Assembly (NCBI GenBank): GCA_030248215.1
Contig: JASANG010000670.1
Coordinates: 142,910 to 206,909 of the forward strand
Direction of reading: 5' to 3'
DNA from: Enoplolaimus lenunculus
Lineage: Eukaryota; Nematoda; Enoplea; Enoplida; Thoracostomopsidae
Length of the DNA stretch: 64,000 bases
This document shows positions 24,901-37,164 of this stretch, in pieces. Within the stretch, counting starts at the first letter, position 1. The number at the start of each line of letters is the position of its first letter. Both the position numbers and the translations under genes were made by a program. Below the pieces are notes generated by a model. It had not been told where the DNA came from. It saw only the letters and a list, made by a program, of their open reading frames with translations, and did no database searches.

Positions 24901-27900
24901 ACCTTATGGTTGCGCTATACTCGACGTCCGGCGCCGTCCGTCACCGTGTGTCACCCGTACGGCGCCGTCTGTCACCATCCGTTACCCGTACGTCACCTTC
25001 CGTCACCATACCTTATCGTACGTGAGTTATTTGCGTACCATACCGCACAGTGACGGAAAGCGTCCTACGACAGCGCCGTACGGTGACGGACGGCGCTTCA
25101 AAAAGTATAGTGCAACCCTTAGTGTTGGTTTAAAATAAGATATTTTAAACAGCATAATAGCCACAGTAACAGTCTACAATGTGCAAGCCCCCCTTTGTTA
25201 TTTAGAACCAACATGGACAAGGCAGAAAATTAACTCACGTCTTTTTTTCGAAGCAAATCTGCCCGGAAATCCTTCAAACCTTCCACGCTGTCAAGATCAT
25301 TTTCTAAAATCGATACTAAAACAAATACCCAACAATATCGTTTAAAGTAGAACTGTAAACCTAGAAACAGAGATCATTTAACAAGTTTGACTACAACCAC
25401 AAACGCACATCAGCATAAGCTAATTGCCGTATTCTTGTATGTGTGTACCACCTATATTGTTAAAGGTAGGTTTGCAAACAGCCAAACTACCACATCTGCA
25501 AGTTCTATTGTTCCATCAAAACAAACATTTGAAAAATGACCTAATCTAACCCAATAAAGTACATATACATAGTTTAAATACACAAAATATACCCACGTAC
25601 GATAAAATAGCATGTATAATCCATAGAAACTGGCTCGCAGTTTACAATTATTTCGGCACCTGTTACTATTTATCAATTAAGAATCAGACAACACACATAT
25701 GATATATAGTTACTTTGACAGACTGCTACACTTACAGGATTTAACCAACATATCGGCTGCTTTTAAATAATGATTGTTAGCGACAGCGTCATTGACCTCA
25801 TGTGTCACACCCTTCACGTTATCACTAAAACCATTCAAAAATTCAAATTGCAAAATTTTAAAGCAAGTACGTAAGTACGTTAACACGATAGCGTAGCCAG
25901 AAAAATTTCGCTCAGGGAGAGACATCGCCTGTTATATACTTTCCTCGTATATGCATTAGAAATGTTTATAAGGAATCCTTATTTTTATTCAATTTTAGAA
26001 AAATTTCGTGGGGGATTCCATGCTTACGTGTCATGAATGAACACATGTTTTAAGCACAGCCCAGGTTAATTGAATACCGCCACGAGCAACTTCCACATAT
26101 GTTAACATCAGCACATTTGGCGATATACCCACATTGAACTTGTTTAGCTGTAATTTTAGACCCAGTTCTGGTATCAACCATTCACTACGTACTCACAGGG
26201 TGCGACTGAAATCTATAAAATGCGTGAACCAGCCAGATAATCTAATATCCGGCCGCTGCCGGATAATTCATCCTAATCTGATACTAGAGGTTATTCAAAT
26301 ACCAGAACGTAGCTAACAAATCTTCCTTCTGCGGCCTAAAGTATCCAAACTGTTTACGTGACAAAGCTTAGCGTCTCACGCCGATGCATTTTTAACACTT
26401 TAACATCAAACCTATTTCATTATTCTATGTTTTTGTAGCGTTGCGTTCATTTGCAATATTTATTTGGCCGATATTACTTTTAAGGACATCCAGTTTTCTC
26501 TAGGTAATATAAAATGGAAGTGGCAAAGGATTAAGGCAATTATTTTTGCTAAGGCTTAGGAATAGGAATACGAATATTCTGAGAGATATACTGTTACGCC
26601 CCTAAAATAACACTGTCGCCTTCATCAGGTTTTCCAGCGTTATTGTAACCCAATCAAAATTGTGAACGTACACGGCACATGCAAACATTTATATTACATG
26701 TATGGCAGAAAAAATTGTAAAAGTAAGTCAATTAATTTCATGGTAGTTGGCACAAATACAAATGATGGTTTCAATTGTTTTGAAGTTTTCGAATAACATC
26801 AGGTAAGTTAAAATACCGGAACCAGTTATCCGGTAGCACCCAGCCTGCACTCACAGCTTAGTATCACGCGTTTTCGCTCCATGCCGCTTACATTTTTTCC
26901 AACAGCTGTAAAACATGACGTTGCTCAGCGGATTCAAGCCAAAACTTTCGCAACTCATTTCGTTTACACTGCAATAGTGACTTGCAAGACGACAAATTGT
27001 TTTTGACATTACGAATTCGTTCTCTTGTTGCTAAAACAATAAACACGGTAGTTTCATAGAGAAACTATCAAATGCTTCGTTAGCATTTGAATATTTTACG
27101 CAATGCAGCAAGACATACACATAAAGTATTAAATAAACTCACTTCTATATTTGAAGTTACTCGCATGAAACACTAACTCAATTCTTAAACGAATGTGTGA
27201 AGCATCAATCTCATGTTCAGTAACAACCTTAGAGACGTTGAACTTCTTCAGTATGGACGTGCAACAGACCAAAATTAAGTGCTTGTCACCATATTTTTAA
27301 AAAAGCTAAAATCAGAGCAACACTTACACGTTACTTCTTCAGAAATTTTTCGAAACGATAACAGTGATTTAGTTAAATCATCTTTGTGAACTGAAAGAAC
27401 AACAAAACGAATACTTAATATTATTACGCACGCAGCTTGAATTTTGCGTTCAACCATAAAAAAACCCTTTTATTTATACATTCTCGAATTCCTGCAGCAC
27501 TATTCCTAACGTAAATGTCAAGTTTCTACACAAACAACGCAGAAACGTTGCTAAATCAATGTTGCAAATGAGTAGTTCGCAAAAATTTGCAGCATTTCAT
27601 GAAGTGAATAATCTGCACGGCCCACCAGAAAACGTATACCCAAACGCAATATAGCCCTTACAACAACACTAATGCATAAACCTGCAACCAAATTATCGAC
27701 AGTTTTCTCAGTTTCCTGAAAGCCATTTTCCAGCCGTTTCTTTTCAAGTTCTCTTTGTTCTTCATTGGCACTGTATTCAAAACAAAATCTACATCAATTA
27801 AAGACTACGGTGGCGCGGTAAAAAATTCCAACTAAACTCTTAATTCCGAATAAACAGCTAACTTGTGCGCCGTACAACTCACTTTGAACAATTATATTTT

Positions 27901-28439
27901 CATGAAGTACAGCATGTTAAAGACTCGAAATCAAATTTTTGACATACCATAGAATTAACAGCGTCGAAATATTATTACTTACATGTCAATGTCTTCTACG
28001 CACTGCAGACAAAATGATATCAAAATAAAATAGAAACTCACCTTGTTGTCAAAGTACGAACCACAGACACCAACAACCCAGTTTGCTGCAAATAAACAAA
28101 GAAAGAAAGTTCCATATAAGCAATGAGTCAAAAATCTGCTGATTCTAACTGAAACAACTTTTGGTTTCGGTAACTTAATAAAACCATTATGCGAAATACA
28201 CAACGAATCGACTAATGCCAAACTTAGATTAAAGCAGAATTAACCGTCAGTTCCAATTGAATAGCCACCTGATACCGGATTAGAATAAAATATAGGCAAC
28301 AAAATACTTTGGTTTCCACTCTTTGTATAAAATACGTTTTAACACTGTTAATAAAACAAGTTTACACACAAAACCAAACAAATACCGTTTCATGCGGCTT
28401 TTGAGTAATTCTTCGTGGAGGTTTCAATGGCCCCGACAT
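18950..28439 (-). CDS. EXOC4: Exocyst complex component 4 (Sec8), complete, 14 exons
   Basis: Sec8 is a core subunit of the octameric exocyst, which tethers secretory vesicles to the plasma membrane. Minus-strand exons: 28386-28439 (ATG), 28042-28085, 27682-27770, 27328-27390, 26892-27030, 25736-25824, 25239-25315, 24528-24697, 23628-23829, 22965-23247, 21934-22778, 20750-21229, 19982-20356 and 18950-19561 (stop TAA). All junctions are GT-AG and every phase agrees, giving 1173 residues against about 974 in human. Matches to Sec8 in order: GLLVSVVRTLTTS, a coiled-coil region (RERIRNVKNNL), CKRNELRKFW, HYLKAADMLV, FAKRRPTKPKNP, DEDISRLLKSLPNWL, LKFLANMHES, LHLEVRVHCFYYLLPIA and YVFEGLGHLVSA. 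The extra length is Gly/Ser/Thr/Asn-rich insertions in exons 11-13. The long exons 11-14 carry the C-terminal helical bundles. Confidence 0.96.
21490..21720. repeat. Degenerate CCGGTTCC-type repeat in EXOC4 intron 11
   Basis: Contains TATCTGGTTCC, CGGTTTCGGTATAAACC and TATCCGGTTCCGGTAGAAA, resembling F1 interiors, but without clear CAGGGTGC termini. Old copy or relative. Confidence 0.35.
24903..25121. mobile_element. MITE F5 (GCC-rich) in EXOC4 intron 7
   Basis: Terminal inverted repeats: TTATGGTTGCGCTATACT at the left, inverse AGTATAGTGCAACCCTTA at the right. Just inside, GGCGCCGTCCGTCACCGT pairs with ACGGTGACGGACGGCGC. The core repeats CGTCACC/CCGTACGG. Related copies: 38283-38830 and 48405-48594. 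Confidence 0.75.
27983..28002 (-). other. Possible 20-nt cryptic or poison microexon in EXOC4 intron 2
   Basis: On the minus strand a 20-nt piece is flanked by a strong acceptor (TTTTGTCTGCAG) and donor (GTAAGT). Skipping it gives the correct Sec8 frame (exon 2 phase joins exon 3 exactly). Including it would bring TAG into frame at its second full codon. It may be chance; inclusion could serve transcript decay. Confidence 0.25.
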
Positions 28440-31076
28440 AAGTAAGTAATATTTGTGTTAGAGTCCTATCGCAACATTACATCACTAAAGTTAAAATTAG
28501 CACAGCAGTTATTAAATAAAACCAGACTAAACCAAAATTTAGGTTACTTAAACAACCTATGTAATTTTGGATTACAACTCCACAAACTTTAATTTCATTC
28601 TTACGCTGTTTTTGAACACCCTTGTATGCCCATAATTAAAAAAATTTTAGTTCCCCTAGTTCGGTGAGCTGTCTACGGGCCTGGTCTATTTTTTATATTT
28701 TTCCAGCCAAAATGCACAGAACCAATATGCCTTTTACGTTACAAAGGCCTAGCTAAGTATTAAAATGCACAGAACGGTTAAAATTATATAGTGATCACAA
28801 AATATTTATTTCTCACAAGAACGTTTGTAATTTCGCATAACAACAAAGTTTGATCAGATTTTGTATCATTGCCTAATTGGTGATAGTGTCTACAATCACC
28901 ATTAAGCTAAAATACGTAAAGCTTGAGTCCAATTGGGTTCGCACCCTTTATGACTTGGCACTACAAGTCACCATTGTGCAACTGGATTTAAAAACCAGAG
29001 CAGGAGGTCAACAAAGTTCACTGGAACCTGAACTCGAAGCAGAGTAAGTATTATCAAAATTACGTTAATGTTAATTATCTGGTAATAAACACTATATCTG
29101 CAAAGTGGCGCCAAAAATTTAGCTTAATGGGTCATCTCCGTCATACGGTCTACGCTGCTGTCAAAAATTGTACTTTCATTCGAGTCCTTAAGTTCCTTAT
29201 TGCAGTGTTTATAAATTTAATATCCAAAAGTCACCCACACGCTGGGTACTGTGTACACCCACCTAAGGCAACAAAGAGTCCCTCTGAACGGTGTACACTT
29301 TCTCTTTCTCACATTATGCATATACAGATACCACTATGTGAATACATTACATAAAGAACAACTGTTTTGTCTTGAGTCTGTTGAAAAGAATACAAACTGT
29401 CCGAAGTGGCTTTGTTAAGCGATTAGACTGGGTCTGTTCGAACAAACTCTTATTGTCAGACACTGCGTCCAAATGGTGCCCACATTGCCCCTACTCCCTC
29501 CGAAGTGACTCTGACTACCGCCATATAACAAGCTACTATGTGACTACCGCCATAACAAGATAACTATGTATGCCTTCTGTAAAGTGAAAATATCCTAAAA
29601 CATTGTTTTTTACCTCCTTTTAGTATAACGTGGATAACCCATACACCATGTTTTTTGACAAATTTGGCAATTCATGGTTTCAAAATTGACCCAAAGTTAA
29701 TAGACCACTATCACAATTGACGGAAACATTAGACATAATTTTCCGGAACAGGAACAGAAGGTCAATCGGAGCGATGATCAGACCTTCGGCTGTATCCTGA
29801 CACACGCATAGCATTTGTTAAACGGTGTATTTGTACATAAAGCTTTGAAGTTGCTCATCTACCATACCTATCTAAAAGGAATTTAATAAAAACGCTTTGC
29901 AATAAAACCAGGATATTTGAGAATCATAACATACCAAATTGTTGAAGTAACCGCGAAATCTGCAGCATATCATTTCTACAAATTAGGTTTACTATTCAAT
30001 GACTTAAATGCATTTTGGGCGAGGGAGACTAAACAAGTACCTTCTGGTTCAATTCTGGTCCACACGTTAGTTTAACTTTCTAGCGGCAGCATATACCACG
30101 GTCCATCATACTCTTTCAAACCAACGTTGCGTAGCTGATCATTTGTACGAAAAAATCAAGGTTGATAGTCAAATCCAGCCCTCTTAAAACGATCCAACAG
30201 ATCATGGCTGACACTTTCAGCCAGACTCCCACCGGCCGTAAGTGAAAAATAACTGTAGAGTGTAGATGAAGCAAAATTGGGTAGTAAAAATTGCGTTAAT
30301 TTTGCTTATAAGTACTGAACGACAATGTACAAAGTGGTGACAAAAATCTGGTTTAAACATTTCTTAGAAAAATCTCGGCAAATAAACCTAATCAAACGTC
30401 CCACAGGTGTCCCAAAGTTGCAAGTGAACTCATCGAGACGCAGGACGTTTACAGAGATGCGACAAATTTCACCATCGTAAATTGTCAGAACGCTTGGCTA
30501 AATGCTCTTCCAAAGCCGTAGACTCGGGTCCATTTTCTGCCTCAACTGAAAAAAAGCCCTCTCGATTGCACCCTCAAAAGACGGGAAAAACACAAAACCT
30601 AAACAAATGCTGCGAAAGCCCCTGAGAAATTGGTCATTCTCACGTGCCCGTCATCGTGAATGTTGATATACTTTATTTTGTAATATCGACCAGTTAACTT
30701 GTTGCTTGTGTTTACGGCAGACAATCAGACGACGCGAACCGATTGCGAAACCAAACGCATTTCAGTTTGAGGTTCAATGCAGAACCTAAACTTGGTGTGG
30801 GTCTGTTTGATGCGTTGAAATATACATGTCTGGGCACCCAAGTAGTCACAACTGCAGTTAATACTAGGTTAAAATACGGGCCATCAGCCAAGGGGGGCAG
30901 CTTTTGCCACCCCTGGAACGTTTTCAGCCTTGCTTGTAACTCCTTGGAAACCCTTGAATGCCCCTCCTGAATAATTTTAACCCCCCCCCCGGAACGCTGA
31001 ACTAGCTACGGGCATGTTAGAATAGCAAAACAAAGTAGCGGCCCAAGTGAATACAGGTAATGGCAATGCATGACAC
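28440..31076. other. Upstream region of EXOC4, no gene seen
   Basis: The EXOC4 promoter should lie just above 28439, but no TATA box stands out. On the minus strand a TTTAG site 45-50 bp before the ATG could be an acceptor for a 5' UTR intron or spliced leader, which is inference only. F6 pieces lie at 28621-28682 and 30876-31013. Nothing else recognised. Confidence 0.4.
30876..31013. mobile_element. MITE F6 copy
   Basis: Starts ACGGGCCATCAGCCAAGGGG and ends CTAGCTACGGGC. The interior has GTAACTCCTTGGAAACCC and a C-run. Confidence 0.5.
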
Positions 31077-31580
31077 CAAGAGTGGATGATGTCCACCTTG
31101 CAGAAGAGTGTGCAACTGCTTGGGCTGTGCATGGTACTAAATGTACCAGCATGCGTTTCATTTTTCTTCGACCCCCCTCAATCAGGGGGTCTAAGCAAGA
31201 GATTAACAATAAAGTATGCTTCAGTACACCTACCCCCTCATTTAAGGGGGGTAAACTATGTTGTTTTATCACACTAACAATGGTAACGGTTTATAATGTT
31301 ATTGTCTTAATACATCTACCCCTCCCTTAAAAAAGGGGGGTTACAATTTGCTAGTAGCATCCAGGTTCGCTGCGTGTATGACTATATTAATACAATAACT
31401 TTACTACGATATAAAACTGCATACAGACCCGCGACTTTAGCTAAAATTCAAAATATTGGTTCAACGTTCCCCCCCCCCAAATAAGGGGTGGTAGGTCAAA
31501 AATACAACGTGTGCTGGGAACATTGTTTTGTGTACAGAATGTACCCAGTTGCACACCCTTGTGAAAATCATCCACTTTTG
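31077..31580. mobile_element. MITE F3, long copy
   Basis: Starts CAAGAGTGGATGATG and ends AATCATCCACTTTTG. Contains GTGCAACTG..TACTAAATGTACCAGC and its inverse near the far end. The interior holds four C-run/G-run hairpins (for example CCCCCTCAATCAGGGGG at 31173-31189). Flanks do not form a clear duplication here. Confidence 0.7.
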
Positions 31581-32293
31581 GTTAAAAATAATTAACTGAA
31601 TGCGTTTGATAGCGTGATTGGTTCATTTTTACACACCACGCTTCATAGCTAATCAGTAATTGGTCCTTAGATTCGTAACGTATTTTTGCTGGCGTCAGTA
31701 TTATTAAGTGTTATTTGAATGACGCGGTTTGCAGAACAATGCTAACCTGACTTTTTAGAAAGAGAGCATTTCGGTCCCGCTCCAAGCCGGCCGGTATTTC
31801 ACAAAAATTTTGCACAAAATAACGTCCTAACTCCTCGCTCCGTCTGCGCGCAATACTTTTTTTGACAATTCCACATTAATATTTTGTTGACATCAGTCAA
31901 GATTGAGTCCGGTGCAAGTTTCCTGAGCTAATAAAGTGTGGTCGCTACCCCGCATTTTAGCCGTGTCCTCATATCCGCATGAAAGTGAAAATTTGTAATA
32001 AAATTTAACATTCAAAAAATCGTAAACAAGTTGTATTTTGTGCTATTTTTTTCAATGCTAATTCGGCGTTTTCGAGTTTTCGCTTCGGAAACCCTTAATA
32101 TTGAATTTTGGCCATGTTGAATGCGCTTACTCCAAAGTTGATAAAGATGTACTACTGTATGTAGTTTTAAAATACAAAAAACATATAGTTTTACCGTAGT
32201 GGGCCAATTTATCACATTATTTCCCCAGTTCTAAAATGCTTCCAGCGCTTCTGAAATGCCCAGACATTGCATTATTACTACGGGACGTTGATA

Positions 32294-32522
32294 CACTGTA
32301 AATATCATCGAGTTGATTACTCAACTCAGCTAGAGAGTTAGTTATTTCTGAATTAATATTAAACATTAATTCACTCTGAGTTGGGTTGATTCCGGATGAG
32401 TTGATTAATTAACTCACAATGAGTTGAGTCAACTCAGAATTTTTAGTTCTGTCAATCCTAACCCAGACTGAGCGATTCAACTCATTCTGAGTTAAAATCA
32501 ACTTACTGAAATTTGCAGTAGT
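32294..32522. mobile_element. MITE F7 (GAGTTGA-rich)
   Basis: Left end CACTGTAAATATCATCGAG, right end roughly its inverse (TGAAATTTGCAGTAG). Dense alternation of GAGTTGA and TCAACTC makes many nested hairpins. A second copy, inverted, is at 57757-57986 inside the palindrome loop. Confidence 0.65.
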
Positions 32523-32770
32523 AGGATTTAGCTTTAGATTATTTTTTGCTTTTGGCTTTAATACTTTTAGGCTTAGTTTTAGGCTTCACGTAGCCGCTTA
32601 GACTAAGGATTATATTTTGAAATATGCTTTTTCGGCATATATATACGACTAAAAGTAATGTTGCTATCCCAATCTTTAGGCATGCAATTGCTTTTAGCAA
32701 CAGGCTTATATACTGCGGTCGACTCGTTGTTTTTGAATCTTAGGATTAGGCTTAAAGGTTTGCATTCTTT
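32523..32770. repeat. Degenerate F2 element
   Basis: GGCTTTAATACTTTTAGGC, TTTAGGCTTCACG and CTTAGGATTAGGCTTAAAGG follow the F2 interior pattern, but intact GGGGCGGAAC ends are missing. Confidence 0.4.
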
Positions 32771-33291
32771 ATGTTAATACGACAAATCTGGCTCAGAGGC
32801 TGTTCAAAGTATGAATCAAAACCGGGATCGTTTTAAAACTGTCGGAGTATATTCATAATTCCGCCAAGGTCGAATCCTTGCTTGTCGGTGCCAACTGATC
32901 CCAACGGTCCTAAATGAAGCATTTTGCGAGTCCCAAATCGTCCACGAAATATATCCATAATCATTCCGTCTTCAGAACCGTATTTCCCATTGACAAACGG
33001 GTTAATGTTGTCCAGTTTGAATCCGCGGCCGCTACTGAAAAAATTTATTGCAACTCGTCGCCCGACATTGCGCTGTTCGACAGTAGTCGAAGCCTATTAA
33101 GTCTAAGCTTTGAATGGTGCCGCTAAATTACCGGATCTATGAGACGCCAGGTTAATAGTCGATGTCGTAGTACCGCTAATGAAAATCTATTTTAAGCGAA
33201 ATTTTACATATTGATTTAGGAAATGGCGGATCTACCAGAGCGATGGAGCTATATGTGTCCCTATTAGGTCTTCCCTTGAACACGTACCTGT

Positions 33292-33443
33292 GGGCCGTAA
33301 CACAGGGGGCAGGGGGGCTCAGCCCCACTGGAAAAATTACCGCTATAAAACTTATAATCTTGGTTGCAAGTCAACGAAAACCCTTTTATGCACCTCCTGA
33401 AAAAATTTTAGTTCCCCCTAGCAAGGTGCGCTGGCTATGGGCC
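33292..33443. mobile_element. MITE F6 copy
   Basis: GGGCCGTAACACAGGGGGC at the left, TGGCTATGGGCC at the right, interior GGTTGCAAGTCAACGAAAACCC shared with 47191-47354. Confidence 0.5.
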
Positions 33444-33771
33444 TTGATCCCTGTTGTAAAGATTTGACGTCACGTTGATTTCTACCATTTTCGCTGAAAT
33501 TTCATTTCGTAAAGACCTTAAAATCAAACACAGACGTTTAAATAAAAACTATTCGTGTGATACTAGATTACATTAAAGGCTATTTTTAGATATGTTGTTT
33601 TGTAGCGAAAGATAGTGAACCGAAAAAACCTCACAAACCCTGGTACGCGCTTCCTGCCACCTCGCACTATTCTGGGAGGGGTAAGGTAGCGATAAAAGTC
33701 CAATAATGGAACTACGTTCGGTGGTAAAACAAACTTACCCGAACATGGAACCTGTTTCATTTCTATAGATC

Positions 33772-34070
33772 TCAGGCGTCAACATACCTTACATCCGCTC
33801 CGCCACCAGGTAACAAATCAATATCAGTGCGATCCCGGAACCCAAACACGTCACCCAAAATGTTGACCACGTTCCCAAAGCTTAGGTCCGGTTCCGGGTG
33901 ATGGGTCATCTGTTGCAATCTTCGGTCGCGATAAGCTTTATCTCTTGAGGAGGTTTCTCTCGCCGGAGAATATTCGTTTCCGGTTTGGCTGTGATGTGGT
34001 ATGAGGGCTACTGGATTGTGGGTTATACCGGATGTGTGCCTTACGTCAGGTTTTGTTGGATTTGAAATGG
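33772..34070 (-). CDS. Coding exon of unidentified protein
   Basis: A continuous minus-strand frame of about 95-98 codons begins after an acceptor (TTTTCATTTAAG, boundary 34070). It either ends at a TGA (33772-33774, last residues ADVRYVDA) or splices at a GTATGTT donor after 33788 with phase 2. The protein is Pro/His/Arg-rich then more structured: SPARETSSRDKAYRDRRLQQ, then PEPDLSFGNVVNILGDVFGF and RDRTDIDLLPGGGADV. Composition and codon use look coding, unlike surrounding repeats. I do not recognise the family. The end NVVNILGDVFGFRDRTDIDLLPG looks like a conserved motif. No partner exons were found within 5 kb, so it may be one exon of a gene with large introns. Confidence 0.5.
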
Positions 34071-35441
34071 CTTAAATGAAAAATTTTGATATTTATCTTT
34101 AGTCTATATAAACGACATTTGGTACCGAGATAGGGCACATAGAGTCTGCGATATATACAATACGAGATGATATTTGCCAGAGACCTTAACCAGGTTTCTT
34201 ATAATCTACTTAAGTACGACTTTAGTAGTTAAGTACGTGCTCAGTCTTAACCAATTTGTGGTTTTTAACTCGTAAAGTTAAGAAAATACTTAAGTCGCTG
34301 ACCAAAGTTGTTATATCGCGGATAAACAGTTCAGGCATACAAATATTGGTTTAATTAATATTGTAGGTTAATGTTGGTTTCGTATTTGTGGTTTATTTGT
34401 TTTTGCTTAAAAAGTAACTATTTACATAAGTCGGCGATTTAGTAATTACTTAAGTATAATCAAAGTAAATACTTTATATAAATACTTATGCAAGATTTCA
34501 AACCCAACCAATGTCCTTATACTAGGCAACCACTGTTACTGATTTTTAAAACCATTACCAAAATATAGATGTTAATAACACAAGACATAACTGGTGCAAC
34601 TATTTAAGCAAAATCTCCGCCTCTGGCGAACACAGAAGATGTAGAGTTGATACCCGAGGTTTGACAAATATTCATAATTAACCTTTTTGCATTTATCGGT
34701 TTGACTGAGGCGTTTTCTTGAAAAAAGCATCAAACCCTAATATTTTACATCGATTTTTAGATAATTGTTTACGCCTAAGCTTAGGCTTGGGGTTAGTCTT
34801 AGGAATATGCGTATACTATTGCTACGGCCCTGATCTATACATTGGCCGTTTCTACTCAGGCAAAATTTGCCGCCCTTTGGCTTCGGCTTTGGTGTCTTTG
34901 ACAGTCGGTTGCATCCAGCTAGTTAGCTGGCATTTCTAAAATTGAGTATTGACTTTTTATGGTATGTGGAACGAAGTACCTGCTACGTTAACAAGTTACT
35001 CAGAGCTCAGGTTTTTTCTGTGCGCATCTCATTAATTATTTCTGCAATCAATTCAACTTTAACTTTATCGAATGATTAAATAAAGCGCAGATCTCTGTCA
35101 AGTTCTGTTGAGAGTCTGATTGGCGGTAGAAAATTAAGAATCTTAAGAAAAAGTGCGTAAAGTGGACTTACTCACATGACTTTTTAACCAGCAACCATGC
35201 GAATGACAAAGGAATGGTGCAAAAACAAAACATTATATAATTAATAAACATATTTTAAAATTATACTGCACGGCTGGAATTCCTGCAAAAATTCAATTGT
35301 TGTTCGTATTCCTGTTCCTGATTTCAAAGATGCAGAAATCGGAATTTTTAAACGTTTTGTGTTAAATTATTCATAACCATTTGAATATAGCAAAGTTTTA
35401 CTTTTTTAGTGTTATTTGGAAATGAATGTTTTAGTTATTAG
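34071..35441. other. Non-coding stretch with degenerate repeats
   Basis: 34190-34500 repeats ACTTAAGTA/TTAAGTAC palindromes. 34765-34845 is the right half of an F2 element (TTAGGCTTGGGGTTAG to GGCCCTGATCTATACATTGG). No exon recognised. Confidence 0.4.
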
Positions 35442-37164
35442 TAGCGATGGGCATTGGATATCTTATCATATCTGGCGAAATTAAATTTTTTTCGGATGTC
35501 CGAAACTTGATTTTGCGTTTTTTGGTTTATAAACCTCAATTTTTGTTTTTCAAGCACTTGTTTTAACTTGTTGCTCTAAGGAACGTACCCTGAACCACAA
35601 GCTGATTGGTATGAGCGTAAAGCATACAATTCTAAAATTAGTTTTTATTATACAAGGAATTGAGTTGATTTGGTTTGTCTCCGATTCTATTTACTGTCAC
35701 CTTTCCCTCGAATTATATATACACATGAGTCGTTTTACGTTCCAAGAAGAAAGAACCACGTGAAAATATATTTACGCTAAATGTTACAAACATAAGCCCA
35801 TGTTACATTTAGTGGTGCCCCACTTTCAGCGGCGGATCTTGAAATTTCTGACGTGGTCAGGCTCGTAAATGATTTGAAATGAAATTTTTCGCCAAAAAAT
35901 TTTCTGAGGGAGAAAATTGTAATGTAGGAACAATAACTTTTTTACAGAATAACTTTCCGAGGTGGAAAGTTGTAAGGTAGGGGAACGGGGGACATTATCG
36001 TTTTATCACAGAAAATTCTTGATGAGAAAAATTGTAAGGAAGGAACCTTAACATTTTATTACAAAAAATTTCTGACACGGGGCGTACGCCCGCCCCGCCC
36101 CCTGCATCCGCCGCTAGTTTTCGCTTACTCACTAGACCGCAATAGAGTAGGCCTAAATTTTTAGACTATTGTGTTTTTTGCTTGGGTTTAGGCTTAAGCT
36201 TTGTTTTAAACTTGTGTTTTTTACTCTGAGGAGGGTTAAACTTAGAATATGTGTTGGTTGTTACATTGCTAAAAAGTAATATTTGTCCATATCTTCAGGA
36301 CCCGCTCTAGTCTTAATATATCGGTACATAATGCAGATTTGGCTCCTCATACCTTCCCTGATCATTTCAATTGGATTTCAATTTTTTAAGACTTAAATAT
36401 ATACTCACTTTTTATGATCTTATATGGACTATAGCTAAACCAAGAATGCATTTTCAATAGTTCAGAAATCTATATTTTTTCCATGTATATTACTGTGTAA
36501 AAGTGACGCGCTGAGTTGAATTGCGTCATTTATTGCGTTTGATGATTGGTTTAGCGAACCTAATTCCTATCAATTTCACGACCTCTCACAGAGGGTTTTC
36601 GACTTCCATGAACCTTCCGCATTTTGCAAGGACACTAAGTAGAATAGAGTTGTCGCCCCACCAATTCCACACTAAAGCTGTTCATTATTCAGACAGCTAG
36701 AATTGCTGATTTTGGACTGTTTTTTGGTGTATGAGAAGGAAGTCGCTTAGCGTGGAGGGGGGTATTAGTTCAAATGTTATGAGCTCATGGGTTCTGTGTT
36801 ATCGGAAATTCAAATATGCAAATTTTTCACTGGGCTAATTTTGAGATAATTTAAAAATACGAAGTTATTAATCCAAAATATCAAGCTAAACTGAAGTTTT
36901 ATAATTGTGGCATGTTTTGCAAAATCAAAATTTTAAATCATTATGAAATTATGCAGGCATGTGGTTCAATATTTTAACTTAGGTTCGAACACAGAATTTT
37001 TTCATCAGTTCCAGCAACTTTAATGGTGAAACAATACAAATTATTCCAAAAAAGTTTTTAAGCAATAGCATTTTGGAAATCCGCGTACACGTTTTTTCAG
37101 ATACATATCCGGATGTTTTTCATATCCGGATATTTATATATCCGGATATTCAATGCCATCTATA
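35442..37164. mobile_element. Possible 1.7-kb hAT-like element with nested insertions
   Basis: Left end TAGCGATGGGCATTGGATAT. Right end is close to its inverse (GATATTCAATGCCATCTATA). Flanks GTTATTAG and GTTATAAG could be an 8-bp duplication with one mismatch. Inside are a segment bounded by GCGGCGGATC (35829) and CATCCGCCGC (36105) with repeated AAAATTGTAAGG-type motifs, and an F2-like piece (36130-36330). No transposase frame is seen, so if real it is non-autonomous. Confidence 0.4.

Noticed and set aside
31077..31580. CRISPR-like array from regularly spaced C-run/G-run hairpins
   Set aside because: Hairpins are few, unequal and lie inside a terminal-inverted-repeat element in a eukaryotic genome.
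32914..33126. 70-codon plus-strand frame
   Set aside because: Preceded by in-frame stop, no acceptor in frame and no similarity; considered as a missing EMC2 exon but does not fit.
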